Source of the DNA: Cycas panzhihuaensis
Lineage: Eukaryota; Cycadophyta
Assembly (NCBI GenBank): GCA_023213395.1
Contig: CM041465.1
Coordinates: forward strand, 133,369,741 to 133,433,740
Reading direction: 5' to 3'
DNA: 64,000 nt
Every line of letters begins with the position of its first letter. Within the stretch, counting starts at the first letter, position 1. Of the stretch, positions 22,035 through 33,926 are shown piece after piece. The position numbers and the translations under genes are program-made. The notes below the pieces were generated by a model, which was not told the origin of the DNA, did no database searches, and was given only the letters and a program-made list of their open reading frames with translations.

Positions 22035-22265
22035 ATATAGAGACTTAATAGATTTCAGCTACAGAATTCATTATACTAATTATCTATCTGGCTTCATTTA
22101 AAGAGATACCTAAGCTAGGTTAGTAGATTAGAAAGTCTATGGGTTTTCTTCCCTATGAGGGTTTCCCACAAAAGTGTCATAGTAGTTTGCTTTATAAGAG
22201 CCTCAAATGAAGACTTCATATAATAGAATAAAGATAAAATAACCTTATACCATTAAGGGGGAGAT
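22035..22265 (+). repeat. second copy of the tail (231 bp) between LTR3 and LTR4
   Basis: Begins ATATAGAGACTTAATAGATTT and ends with the purine tract TTAAGGGGGAGAT. Homologous to 21505-21734. It looks like a third unit from which everything between LTR3 and this tail was deleted. Confidence 0.85.
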
Positions 22266-22562
22266 TAAAATAGGTTAATGTCATAAGGTCATTACATTAG
22301 TTGATTATTCATAAAAGGGTCTTAAGTGAACTTTAAATTAGATTACTTAAGTAAAATACACTTTTATATACATTATATATAATTTCATTTTACCTAACTC
22401 TAATGTTTCCTCTCTTAATATAAAAGTAAAATCTTAATGGAGGAGCCTCATTCTTACCTCCCCATTTTATAAGAGCTACTCTTTTTCTCTCAAGTGTCTC
22501 TTGCTCCCATGTTTGCCTTTATGTTTAGTGCATAGAGATGAAGGATAGATCCACTCCATTCA
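22266..22562 (+). repeat. LTR4, right end of the array
   Basis: 297 bp, from TAAAATAGG (TG changed to TA) to CCATTCA. Homologous to the other three LTRs. Confidence 0.85.
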
Positions 22563-22567
22563 GTTTT
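22563..22567 (+). repeat. right target site duplication GTTTT
   Basis: Exact match to 7127-7131, closing the whole 15.4-kb array. Confidence 0.8.
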
Positions 22568-24454
22568 ATATCCATTAGATATTGTACTAAAAGGTTATCT
22601 ATATTTTGGTAGGAGATATTATTATATTCTCTAAAAAGGCCTAATTGAAACCAACTAGGCCTAAAAGGTCTATGAAACTTAAAACACATTTAAATTTAAT
22701 TAAAATTTTTAAACAACATTGAAATTTTTTTAAGTGGTAGATTTACAATAACATATAAAAATGCTTTAATATTTTTTTAAATCAAAGATCAAACCCTAAA
22801 TCATTATCTCTTTTTTTACTTCTTCTCATCATCATTATTACAAGTTAACTATTCTTCGCGTCTTCTTTTCTATGATGCAACTTTACTCAATGTGACAAGT
22901 GTTATCCATATTATTTTTTATCTTGTCTCATCTTATAAGTTTCTACATTAGTGACAATATCAACGATAGTAGTGTTATAGCTCTCATGCTTTGCTTTTGT
23001 AAGTTTGTAGTGTCTAGATTTGAAGATCGAAACTTGTTAGCTTAACTTATTTCTCAGTGCTCTTGCATGGCCTCATCTTTACCCTCATTATCATCTTCAA
23101 ACTCCATATTATCACTCTCATCTATAAGGCCTTTAGAACAACCCTTAGACCCACTAGAATTTTTTGGCATTTCATCAAGCTCCTTTCCAGCCTTTTATTT
23201 AAGCTAAAGTTTTTAAAAACCAATTTTCCCCAATACATATGAAATTGACTTTCTCGTAAAAGCCTTTGGGATTTGACATATATCTCTCCTCTAAACTTAA
23301 GGCTGAGATGTTAGCCCTCTAGTTATAATAATTTTATCATAGTTCCTTTCATAGTCCAAGGCCATAATACAACCTTGACACTAGTAAGTAAGTCCACTCA
23401 GGTAATTAGCTAAGGTATGAGTTTAGATAGAGTTGCACTACGATATTAGGAAGCTTATTACCTCCTCCCACTATATGGATTGATACAAGAAATGAGGACA
23501 AAAAGTGTAGGGTTAGAGGTAAAATAATAGGTTCTATGACCTCATTATCATGCAAGTCTTTAAAGTCAAAATCTATTTCTTTAGATGTTGAATACTCTCC
23601 TTGTGAAGCTATGGATTTGCCGTCTTTGCTAGAAATGCCTCAAATTTATATGGACAAAAATCCCTTATATTAGTAAACTCAATTAATAGATTATTCTATA
23701 GATAGTTGCTTGACTTCAAATAAAAGTTCAAGGAAGATCACTTAGGATAATTTTCAAGCTACCAGAAAGAAAAGGCCAAGTTCCTTGTACTATGACAATG
23801 ATGCTAAGGATGATGCAAAATTATAAGAACTCAACACTACTTATTTAGTCCATGCAGGAAACTTAAAGACAAAAGTAAATAATGATGTTAATCTTAGTAA
23901 CATTGGTGCTAGATATCAAGCATAATAGGAGAGCATTCTAAAGAAGTTGCAGAAGGCTATTAAATGAACTATTTTAAGTAGAAATAAGGTAGTATAATGC
24001 TATTAAATATGGAGACATCATACTAAATAAATCCTTATAACTTTAAGACTAAAAGAATAAACAAATATATTGGCTAAAAAACAAATATATGACTTCAACT
24101 TTTAAAGAGATAAATAGTCCATATTTAAGCTACTAGGATGGCCAGTCCCATGACTCAATATCATATTAGTGGACCTCCATTTTGCATGATCTCCTTGTAA
24201 CTCTAGATTTACAAGGTTTCATTTCCATGCTGTATATATCCTCCAATCTACAATCTTCCCATGTTATTTTTAGTATTTAACATTAAAAAATAAAACTTGC
24301 TGCTATATATGAATCTCTCATACTACAATAAAAAATCTATTAAAAAAATATGACATAATGACATGATTTTGATAAAGAATCTAACTATAAAATTTCTTAC
24401 TCAAGGAATGAATCCCATGATTGAATGAGGGTCCCTCAAGGGATCAAAACCCAT
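22568..24454. other. unassigned region
   Basis: No domain I can name. One plus-strand frame from about 23462 to 23955 reads fairly continuously with a few stops (PPTIWIDTRNEDKKC, then EYSPCEAMDLPSLLEMPQI and further), as an old coding region would. The P..IWI step faintly recalls the N-terminal domain of plant LINE ORF1, but this is too weak to call. The rest is AT-rich and featureless to me. Confidence 0.35.
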
Positions 24455-24472
24455 TCTAGATCTGATACTAAA
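24455..24472 (-). promoter_or_regulatory. possible degenerate PBS with LTR start at 24473
   Basis: The minus strand reads TTAGTATCAGATCTAGAA, similar to a Met-tRNA PBS followed by CTAG. TG at 24473 (TGTTGGATACGG) would then be the LTR edge. No second LTR copy found. Confidence 0.35.
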
Positions 24473-26059
24473 TGTTGGATACGGTATTGAAATGATACCA
24501 TATCTTGAGAGAAAAATATGAGACATAAAGATGGACTATGAAAATAAGCTCTACTTGTTATTATTACAATATGAAATATGCATAAATATAGAATACTCAC
24601 ATGTATATGAGATCTCTCAAAATCAACAAAGATGTACTCTTGGTGGCTTGGCACATAAACCAAGGTGCCACTTGCACATATTAAGACAAGTATAATATAA
24701 TAATCAAAGGAATCTTAAGTGTCACAATAACATGAAGGGGAGATCTATGTAGTAACTAATGAATTAAACATTAGTCTAAATATTATGCTCAATAATAAGA
24801 CCACTATCTCACTCAATACTTAAATCCCATGGACTTACAATGCTAAACATTTGTGTGGAGAACTGAATAAGGGTGGATCTAAGAAATTCTACATCTATAA
24901 TTAGTCAACAAGCAATAACTAAAGTGACATAGGATGTGGTGAATTCTCTATAAAGGTGGCTGACCAAAGTTCATGGGTATGATTCATGAGAGAGAGAATT
25001 AGCTCTAAGTCCTAAGAATTCCTTGACTCAACTCTTTTAAGGCTCAATATAGGGAAATAATTCTACGACTATGTCCTTACGATAAGATCATAAAACCTTG
25101 AAAAAGGAAAAGCAAGTAAACCAAATAAAGTAAAAATCACTATGTACACTAATTAATCAGGTAAAATTTTACCGATGAGTATTAAGTGTCATATTTATTG
25201 AGCATTCAACTTCATAATTCTGTGAGCACAATATATGTATGATAACAAAAGAGTAAAAAAAAAAAGCTAAGTAACAAATATAATACAAAATTAAAGGTAG
25301 AGCAAGGTTGTACACAACACAACTACCAACAACTTGATTGACTAACAACTGTGAATCTGAGTAAAGGATAAAATGTTGCATATGCAAGGAAATAACAAAT
25401 CACAAAGCAATAATAACAACTTTAAACTCTGCCAAGCTATTATCAACATGATTAATACCTTCCAGTAGCTTAAAAGAGATCTTCATTGGGGCCTCAAATA
25501 ATCCAAGTAGCCATGGATAGACTTAGATTTCCTCAAGAAGCACCATTAATGTGAATAGTCTAAGGTTGAATAATAGTCATGATGATAATAAGGAGGACTA
25601 GTCAAAGTAGAAAAGCAAAAGTATAAGGCGTTATGTTCATAATAAATATGGTAGGCTGAAAAGATAAAAGTAAGTGATGTGAATATCCCATTGGGTAGTG
25701 CCCCCAAAGAGATTAAAATTTGCTACAAAATAATATGTGTGCCTATAGAAAGAGATCTAATTACTCATTTAATGCTAAAATGTATAAGGTAGGACCAATG
25801 CTATTAAAGTAATATTTAACTTTGGATGGTAATGGAAAAATCTAAAGAAAATACTCTAAATGCATGGAGGTACAAAATAGAGCATAGAAAAAAGATATTT
25901 TAAGATTAAGAAATTTATTATTATTATTTTTATTATTATTATTATTATTATTATATTATAAATAATTTTATTCCTTTTATAATTTTTCAAATAAAATTTT
26001 AAAGGAAATTACTTATACAATATTTGAAACAAAATACTAAATGTTGATCTATACAATAT
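24473..26059. other. unassigned region, possible old LTR at its left end
   Basis: Short open frames on the minus strand (24436-24663, 25169-25387) show no family likeness. It contains a TTA microsatellite at 25918-25965. No RNA gene or domain recognised. Confidence 0.4.
25918..25965 (+). repeat. (TTA)n microsatellite
   Basis: A run of TTA triplets with one interruption (ATTTTT) in the middle. Confidence 0.85.
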
Positions 26060-27330
26060 CAACAACCGTCCTTAAAGTATCAATAATAAGCTTTTAGACA
26101 AGAAGCATTTACTAGATTAATCAATTTATCACCTATTAAAGTTGATAGATAATAGGATCCATTTCAAAGAATTAATGTAATAATAAATAGTCTAATCTAG
26201 GTTGAGCTTAATTTACCCCTATCTCTATCTAAAGAAGAAACATATTTTAAAACCTTTTCTCTAATCTAGAATATTCATGGATAAACTGACTTATCATAAA
26301 AAACTTTTACATGCTTTTGCTTTACTTTAGGGTTTTGATAAGCTAATAACCTATCCTCATCTTACTATTTAAGCTCAAAAAGGTGAGACTAAAATATTGA
26401 AATCAAGTAAACTATTACACAAAGCAATTTATAATGAAGGAATATCAATTTTGATGGGAAAGATTGCTTCAACACTATGAACTAAGTGAAAAGGAGAATA
26501 ATCCATAATAGTTTGAGTCATGGTATGATAGGGATATAGTGCAAGATAGATTTGCAAATGGCAGTCATTTTTTGAAGTGTTTATTATCTTCTAAAGGATT
26601 TTCACCAAAATTTTATTAAATTCTTTAGCTTGTTTATTTGCCACAGGATAATATAAAGATGATCTTACATGCTCAATATATTATTTAACAGATAGCTCCT
26701 AAATAACATCGTTAATAAAATGGGTTCCTTGATCTAATATGAAAGTATTAGGAATTTCAAATCTATAAATAATTTAATTAAAGAGAAATAGGACAATAGT
26801 ATATTTACCAGCTTTAACAATAGGCATTGCTTCTACTTATTTGGTAAAGTAATTGATGGCTATGATAATGAACTTATGCCTATTTAAGGATGGAGGATTA
26901 AATGGACTAATAAAATCTAAACCCCTTTTGGTAAAAGGACTATAGGAATTAACTAAATGTAATAGAGAAGGTTGCCTCCACTTAAGAATTCAGACAATGA
27001 TAAATAAATAAATGTGCATCAAAAAATAATGTTAGCTAATAATAGCTAGATGGCATAATTTTTTTTGTTATAGAACAACTAGATAAATGATCATCACAAA
27101 TCCCTAAATGTTAATCATTCAATATTCTTTGAGATTCATATTTAAAAATACATCTAAAAATAATTGAGTCTCAAGTTTAATAATGCAATTCATCACCCAA
27201 AATAATATAGCATGAAGAAAGTAAACAAATTCATCATTTTTCTTCTTGTGTTAGATTTGGCTTATAAGTTTGATTTTATAGATACCTAATTACATTAGAA
27301 TACCACTTTGAATCTATTAAGGAACATGAA
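26060..27330 (-). pseudogene. Tat-like Ty3/gypsy integrase fragment
   Basis: On the minus strand: a pre-integrase stretch (KWYSNVIRYL, 27315-27285); an H2C2 zinc-binding segment (HLGICDDHL near 27110, then TLFFDAHLFIYHC); the integrase opening GLDFISPFNPPSLN with HKFIIIAINYFTK (about 26920-26850); DQGTHF (about 26725); YYPVANKQAKEFNK (about 26640); and the C-terminal PFHLVHSVEAIFPIKIDIPSL (about 26430). The wording (NPPS...HKFI, VEAIFPI.I.IPSL) is that of the Tat/Athila branch. The copy is riddled with stops. RT and RNase H are absent; the sequence to the right is copia. Confidence 0.75.
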
Positions 27331-27387
27331 ATCATATACGAACTTTCTAAGATCTATAGCCCCTTCTATAAATCAAAATAGCTAAGG

Positions 27388-27689
27388 TGGCTCTTTGATA
27401 TAGCTTGATAACCAAGTAGTTTAAATATACAGCTTAATCTGCTAATTCTCCATATATTGTTTAGTTATCCCCTATGCCCTTTTGGGTTTTCATAGGTTTT
27501 GATTATCCAAAACAAGTACAACCCTTATCCTTCTGTGCCCATGTGGGGTTTTCACAAAGAGGATAAAGTAGAGACTTACCCTTATTCTTTCGTGTCCATA
27601 AGGGCTTTTCATAAAGAGAATAGAGTATGATGATCCTATTGCCATCTTCTTTGATCAATCGAAGATGGAGGCCGTAAGGCCGAGCTACC
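27388..27689 (-). other. 3' tail of the split copia copy
   Basis: Noncoding. It contains the same repeated segments (CTTATCCTTTTGTG-like, on the plus strand 27510-27620) as unit 1 and unit 2 tails, and a block around 27388-27455 matching 21496-21575 on the opposite strand. Confidence 0.65.
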
Positions 27690-28084
27690 TTTAGAACTAT
27701 TCAAACTTCACCCTTTGTAGTGGTTTAGTGAAGATATTAACCACTTGATCTACTGTGGGGCAGTAATCTAATTGAATTGTGCCATCATGAGCAAGTTCCC
27801 TAATCCTGTGGATGTTTGTACTTATGTGTTTAGTATGATCATGAAATATAAAATTTTTTTCCATGCAAATTACTGATTGATTATCCACATGAAGACTCGT
27901 AGGACTTGTTTAGGTGATATTCAATATTTCTAATAATTTTCTCAGCCATATCACCTCTTTACTGGTCTCAGAAGCAATAATGTATTTAGCTTTGGCAGTT
28001 GAATCTGTAACTATCTTCTGCCATCTGGATCTTCAGGATATTGGTGATATTCTAAGAAACGTTACATACCCAGACATAGATCTT
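27690..28084 (-). pseudogene. copia RNase H, C-terminal part
   Basis: Continues the polyprotein from 34983 after the gypsy insertion: SMSGYVT-like, STAKAKYIIASETS-like, then the open stretch 27697-27888 (MDNQSVICMEKNFIFHDHTK, TIQLDYCPTVDQVVNIFTKP). This is the standard copia C-terminus, where RNase H removes the RNA template during cDNA synthesis. It ends near 27690 after LQRVKFE. Few stops remain in this part. Confidence 0.85.
28080..28084 (+). repeat. left target site duplication ATCTT
   Basis: ATCTT precedes the LTR edge at 28085 and is repeated at 34978-34982. Removing the element and one copy rejoins the copia RNase H reading frame. Confidence 0.9.
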
Positions 28085-29168
28085 TGATTTGAATCTTGAA
28101 TGGGAAAGTGAAAACTTTAACCAATTGAAACAAAATCCAGAACAATATACATATTATTACATAGAATTTAAAATTTTTAGAATTTTCTTACAAAAACTCC
28201 TTTGTTTGTGCTCTGTTGAGCATGCAAGGAACTATTGTAGCATTCTAGGAGAGAGAAGATGAGAGCTGGGTGCTCCTTGAGCTGCTGCTCACTCGCTGGA
28301 ACCTCTATCTCGAAGTCTGCAACCTATTTTTGGTCTTTTCTTTGCCAAAAACCCTTTTCGGTGAGGAAGAAACTAGCTAGCGTCTCTTCTGGGACTGCTG
28401 CTCTTTACTATCTTCTCTTCTTGGTCATGTTTATGATTTTACGGGCTCCCAATGCAGATTTTATCCGCTGTGAATTCTGTTGTGTTCTCTCCAACGCAGT
28501 TTTCCACACTTGGAGCCGTTCTCCTTCCAGAAAGTTATTTTCTTTCTACTTTCCTTGAATCTTGCTTCGTGCTGCATCTAGGGCTGCGACGTCCTCTCTT
28601 TTCTGTCAAGAATCTCTGTCTTGATCCCCCTGGATTCCTCTCCCAAATTTTGCTTAAAAGCATTTCCATTTGAGAGAGTTATTCTTGTTTTTTCGTTTTC
28701 TAATGGCTTTCAAAACGGTTTGAAAAATCTTAGGAAAATCCATTTATTTTGGAGTTTTTTCTCTTGAATAAGTAGAGGACACGTGTGTGCACCTTCTCCT
28801 CAAATTTCGGTACAGCAGTTTACCATTTGAGTGCAAAAATATTCCGTTTTATTATTTTCTATTTTTGACACGTAGTAGCGACCCATAGCGACTGTGCGAC
28901 TTCATATGACTGTAGTAGCTTCATAACAGCCTATAGTAGCTCCATAACAGCCTGTAGTAGCTTCATAATAGCCTGTAGTAGCTCTATAACAGCCTGTAGT
29001 AACTTCATAACAGCCTGTAGCACTTGCGTAACGCCTTGGTAGCAAGTTGTGGCATATTTCTACTAAACGAAAACCATTAAGCCTTTCTAAGGCAATTTCC
29101 TACTATATAAAGACCTTTTACATGAAAAACAAAGTATTTAAAGCATTTTAAAGATCTGAAATAGATCA
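28085..29168 (-). repeat. 3' LTR of the nested gypsy element
   Basis: 1084 bp, TGATTTGAATC to AATAGATCA on the plus strand. Homologous over its length to 33927-34977. It carries five full 21-bp tandem repeats near 28920-29025, one more than the other LTR. Confidence 0.92.
28915..29030 (+). repeat. 21-bp tandem repeats in the left LTR
   Basis: Five copies of a unit close to GCTTCATAACAGCCTGTAGTA, plus partial copies at each side. Confidence 0.88.
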
Positions 29169-29186
29169 AAACTCCCATTTTTTAGG
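29169..29186 (-). promoter_or_regulatory. polypurine tract of the nested gypsy element
   Basis: The minus strand reads AAAAAATGGGAGTTT directly before the LTR start, the usual primer site for plus-strand DNA synthesis. Confidence 0.75.
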
Positions 29187-29233
29187 AGTTCATGGCCTCA
29201 TGAACCTTATAGTTGTAGATGAGGGAATTTGAT

Positions 29234-32200
29234 TTACCCTGTCTTCTTATTGTACCATTTTACTTTGCTAGGTACTTGTCCTTTCTCTGCAATTCTGAAG
29301 GACTCAATTATGTCTCTTCGAGTCTCGGTCTGCTTCCTTTGAAGAATGCAATCATTTTGCATTGGTTCCTCCTTCTCTATCTGCAACTCGTCTGGGTTTG
29401 GTAAGAGTGGAACTCCGTCTTCATCTTCATTTAACATGAATGGCTCGAACATCTTCAAATTCTTGACATTCACTACGGAATACATCTTCATGAATTTTGG
29501 AAGTTCAAGTTGGAAAGCATTTTCCTGAATTTTCTTCAAAATTATAAAAGGACCATATCGTAAAGGCTTTAGCTTTTTGCCTTCACCTTGCAATCTTTTC
29601 TTACTGAGGTGCAACCAAACTCTGTCTCCTTCTTTAAAGGAATGGCTGGTTCTATGTGCATCATGGCACTGCTTGTATCTCTGCTGACACTTTTGAAGCT
29701 GCTCTTTAACCTGTTGATGGATTTTCTTGATTCTTTCCAAGAATCTTTGTGCCTTTTCATCTCCTTCTTCTTCCTTTCCATTTCCTGCAAAAAGTTGAGC
29801 AGAAAATTCTAAATCGAAAGGACTTGCAGGTAGAAATCCCAAACATACCTCAAATGGTGATTTCTGGGTTGAGCTATGAATAGCTCTGTTGAATGCAAAT
29901 TGCAAGTATGGGAGACTTTCATCCCAAGTCTTAGGATGCTTGGTATTGTATCCTCATAACAGCTATACCAATATCCTGTTGACAACTTCTGTCTGGCCGT
30001 CTGTTTAAGGATGAAAAGCTATGCTCATCTTTAGCTTTACATCCATCATTCCCCAAAGTGTTTGCCAAAAATGACTCAGAAATCTGCTGTCTCAATCAGA
30101 AATGATTGAGTTGGGAAGTCCAAAATACTTCCAAACATGCTAGAAAAATAATCTAGCTATGTCTTCTCCTGTATGTATTTTCTTACAGGGAATCAACAAC
30201 ACCATTTTACTGAACCGATCAACAACAACAAACAAATAATCCATACCATTTTTGGTTTATGGTAGTCCTCCTAAGAAATCCATGGAGATACCTTCCCACG
30301 GTCGTGATGGAACAGGAAGTGGAATGTACAATCCAAACTTCCTATTGGTCAGCTTTGATGTACTATATAATGTACACACTCGTACTGCTGTAGTCACATC
30401 TTGCTGCATGTTTGGCCAATACATATATCGCTGCAAGTTTAGCAACGTCTTTCCCACTCCAAAGTATCCTGCAACTCGAGAGGTGTGAGCTTCTCTTATC
30501 CACTTCATTCGATTTGCATGCTTTGGAATGCAAAGCTTGTCTTGCTTGTAAAGAAGTCCATCTTTCAGCTGGAAATCTGCAACTACTTTTCCTTGTTGTA
30601 GCTGCTCAAAGATAGGCTTGAATGCCTCATCTTTCAAATACAAATCAACATATTCATCATGGCAGAAAGGTTGAAATTGCATAGCTACCAACAAACTAGA
30701 ATTACCTTCTTTGTTGAGGAGGTGCGGGCAAAGTACGCTGCAATCTTATTCGTTGTTCCTTTCTTGTATTTTACCACGATGTGAAGCTAACAAATAGGAC
30801 ATCCACTTCATATGCCTGGCCTACTGTAATTTGGACTGAGTCTGCAAAAATTGCAAAGGCTTGTGGTCGGTGTGGATGACCACTTCTTTTCCCAACAAAT
30901 AAGGTCTCCAATGTTTCACTGCTTGGTGTAATGCATAGAGCTCCTTATCGTAAGTTGGGTAGTTTATGACAGCTCCATTGAATGTCTCTGAATGGTATGC
31001 TATCAGTTTTCCTTCTTATTTTAATACTGCTCCCATGGCATAACCTGAAGCGTCAGTCTCCAATTCAAATGGCTTCTGCAGTGAGGGTAAAGCTAGCACT
31101 GGTGCCTCGCAGATCTTCTACTTCAAAAGCTTGAAAGCTTTTTCTTGTTCATTCTCCCAATGAAACTTTGCATGTCCTCCCGTCAATGCATGAAGAGGTG
31201 CTGCAATTTGAGAGAATCTCAAAATAAATTTTCTTAAATACTGACATGCACCAATGAAACTTCTTAACTATGTGGTTGTCTTGGGTGTAGGCCAATTGAG
31301 AATGACTTCGATCTTTGCTGGGTCAATCTTCAATTCTCCTCCTCCAACCATGAAACCTAAGAAGACGAGAGATTGCTTTCCAAACTCGTACTTCTTCAGA
31401 TTTAGTTTCAACTACTACTCTTGGAGAACTTTGAGCACTTGCTCAACATGTTGGAGGTGCTCCTCCCATGTTTGGCTAAAAATCAGAATATCATCTAGAT
31501 AAACAATTACAAAGTCATCAATGAAGGGTCTTAATACCTCATTCATCAATCTCATGAAGGTGGCAGGTGCATTACACAGACCAAACGACATCACCAACCA
31601 TTCAAACAATCCTTGCTTTGATTTGAAGGCTGTCTTCTAAGTATCTTCCTCTCGGATTCGAACCTGATGGTAACCTAATTTCAGGTCCATTTTGTTGAAA
31701 TATCTTACTGACTGCAGTTGGTCCAACAAGTCATCTATCTGCGGTAAGGGATGTCTATTCTTTATGGTGATCTTGTTCAAAGCTCGGTAGTCAATGTACA
31801 TTCTCCATCCTCCATCTTTCTTTGGCACCAAAACAATAGGTGATCTACATGGGGAACAACTTGGCTTGATTACTCCTTGTTCCAAGAGTTCTTGAATCTA
31901 CCTCTTAATCTCTTCATTCTCCAAAACTGAGTTTCGGTAGAGACTAAGATTCGACAAAGGTGAATCAGCAACCAGCTAGATTTCATGTTCAATTGCCCTT
32001 TTAGGGGGCAGCCTTTTCGACTCTTGGAATACATCACTGTACCTATTCTTTAGGCCTTCAATCTGTTGCACTTGCTTCCTATCCAGTACCTGTATTGAGG
32101 ACTTTGCTTGCTCGTTTTCTTCCACCTTTGGCTTTATCATTAGCAGCACAAACTTCCTACAAGCATTAATTAATCCTTTTGTTTGTTGAGAAGATATGAG

Positions 32201-33711
32201 AGAAATCTTCTTCTGTGGCTTTGATGCATTGATCAGATATGATCTCCCGTCCTTGATGAGTCGAATCTTTCTCAGCCTCCTGTGGTGAACTCCATCTCTA
32301 TCATAGAGATATGGGCTGCCAAACACAACTTAACAAACATCCAAAGGGACTACTTCACATTCAACTTCATCAATGAACTTTTCAGAAATTACAAATTTAA
32401 ACTTACATTGGTGAGTAACCTGTATCTCTGAATCTTTTTGCAACCATCCAAGAGGATATGGTTTTGGATGTGCATGCATCTTTAATCCCAGTTTCTTTAC
32501 TAATGCTTCTGAGATTAAATTCTTTTGGCTTCCTCCATCAAAAATGGCATCAACCATGCTTTGCTTCACTTGGATTCTTACCATGAAGAGCTCCTCTCTA
32601 ATCTCTAGATCAACTTGTTGATGGTTGTCTCCAAGTTCTGCATTAGCCATGAGCATCAACTTCTCATTGGCTTCTTCAATGCTGCCAACATTTTCATCAC
32701 TTATAGAGTTAAGTAAAGTTTTACCTTCAGTCTTAACTTTACCTTTTCCTTTATTCTTGGGTCATTTCTCTGGGTGTAGAAACCAACAATCTTCTACGCT
32801 GTGACCCGCTCGCTTGCAATGAGTACAAGTGATTTTGATTTGGGTGGTATTGGCTTGTTTCATCTTGCCAAAACCCCTAATGGATTGTTGTCCAACTCTA
32901 CTTGGAAACTTCATTCCTCGGACAGGTTTGTTGCTACCTTTTGGAGGTGCAAACCTTTCCTTTTCGGCATAAACCTTCTTATTCCTCTTTTCTATGGCAA
33001 TCGCCTTCTTGTTGGCTTCGTCGAGCGGTTTAACTTCAAATAATTGAAGTTCTTGCTGAATATGCTGGTGCAGTCCTCCAATATATTTCAGCATCATGTC
33101 TTTACCCAGTAAAGAGATGCCCAACACATGACTTACTTTTGAAATTACATTGTGTAATCCCGGACATTTTGGCCTCTTTCACTTCGGTAGTATTGCCATT
33201 TAATCCTCTGTTGCTCTTCATATCCAATAGGATAGAATTACTTCTTTATGAGGATTTTAAACTGTTGCCAAGTGATTTCATTTACATTATGGGATTTAAT
33301 GTATGCATTCCACCAAACTAATACATGTTTAGATAATTTTAACCTAGCAAAAGTTATTTTCTACTGGTTTTTATACCCATAAATGGAGAAATAAGTTTCT
33401 AGTTGGTCTAGCCAATTATCTAATTTTTCGGCATCCAACGTTCCATCATAGATGGGCAATTCAAGTTTTGCCTCTACCTTGAATGGATGTGTGAATACTG
33501 TTGGATTTTCATCTTCTTCACCATTTTCTTGTTGGTCTTCCACCAACTCTTCATTTATATCTTCTTTCATCGGTTCTTCTTCTTCCTTCTTTACGCCTTT
33601 GGCTGTTGGAGAAGAAGTTGCAACTAGATGCGCCACAAACTGGGTTAGCCTGTTGAGGTTCTACTCCATCTTCATGAATCTTTCCTCTATTTTCTGCTCT
33701 GGGTTAGCCAT
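29234..33711 (-). pseudogene. gypsy gag-pro-pol polyprotein, decayed
   Basis: Start ATG 33711 (MANPEQKIEERF), about 195 bp after the PBS. Gag: an acidic stretch, then KLDNWLDQLETYFSIYGYKNQ (ending 33361). A single frameshift near 33150 moves it into the frame that then runs to 29234. Next: CCHC knuckle CTHCKRAGHSVEDC (about 32780-32825); protease IFDGGSQKNLIS (about 32515-32550; Gly replaces the usual Ser/Thr of D-S/T-G); RT with [18 protein letters not shown] and YLDDILIFS (31485-31511, catalytic YLDD intact); RNase H with [13 protein letters not shown] and HTDHKPL (30870-31065); integrase zinc-binding and core ([26 protein letters not shown]); and a C-terminal tail with a faint chromodomain-like end (30260-29234). 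Stops are mostly CAG, CGA or TGG turned to TAG/TGA. Confidence 0.9.
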
Positions 33712-33907
33712 CTTCCTTCGCTATTTTCTTTCTCTCTCCAGAGGCTCGGTTAGAGGTTCACCCGTTAACAGATATTGGTATCTAGTTTTCATACAAACTT
33801 CTACAATGAAAGCAAGAGGATTTTTCTCCTTTTCTTCTTTTTTCTTTTTCTTATTATTATTATTATTTTTTTTAAATCCCTAAAATCCCAAGGGTTTCAA
33901 GAAACTA

Positions 33908-33926
33908 GCTCTGATACCAAAAACAT
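33908..33926 (-). promoter_or_regulatory. perfect Met-tRNA primer-binding site
   Basis: The minus strand reads TTGGTATCAGAGCTAG, an exact initiator-Met PBS core, directly inside the 5' LTR. Confidence 0.9.

Larger units (their letters stand above)
7132..22562 (+). mobile_element. tandem Ty1/copia array (LTR-int-LTR-int-LTR-tail-LTR)
   Basis: Four homologous LTRs of about 296-300 bp (7132, 14441, 21735, 22266) in the same orientation separate two long internal regions and one 231-bp segment. Both internal regions carry a roughly 2-kb leader, gag, protease, integrase, RT and RNase H in the copia order. The middle LTRs are shared by neighbouring units, and only the outermost ends carry a 5-bp duplication (GTTTT). 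This layout is expected from unequal recombination between LTRs, not from separate insertions. Both units are full of stops and differ at many sites. A third full-sized relative lies on the minus strand (about 27331-41373). Confidence 0.85.

Noticed and set aside
25918-25965. TTA repeats as a possible origin or CRISPR-like array
   Set aside because: Simple microsatellite; no spacers or associated genes.
28259-28558. Plus-strand frame of 99 codons, with a similar 127-codon frame at 34101-34484
   Set aside because: It is repeated only because both lie in the two LTRs of the nested gypsy element, antisense to it. No domain likeness, and the two versions differ by frameshifts.
28909-29030. 21-bp repeats as a CRISPR array
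   Set aside because: Units are adjacent without spacers and lie inside an LTR.
33452-33883. Plus-strand 143-codon frame rich in Ser and Phe
   Set aside because: Shadow of the acidic gag region on the minus strand.
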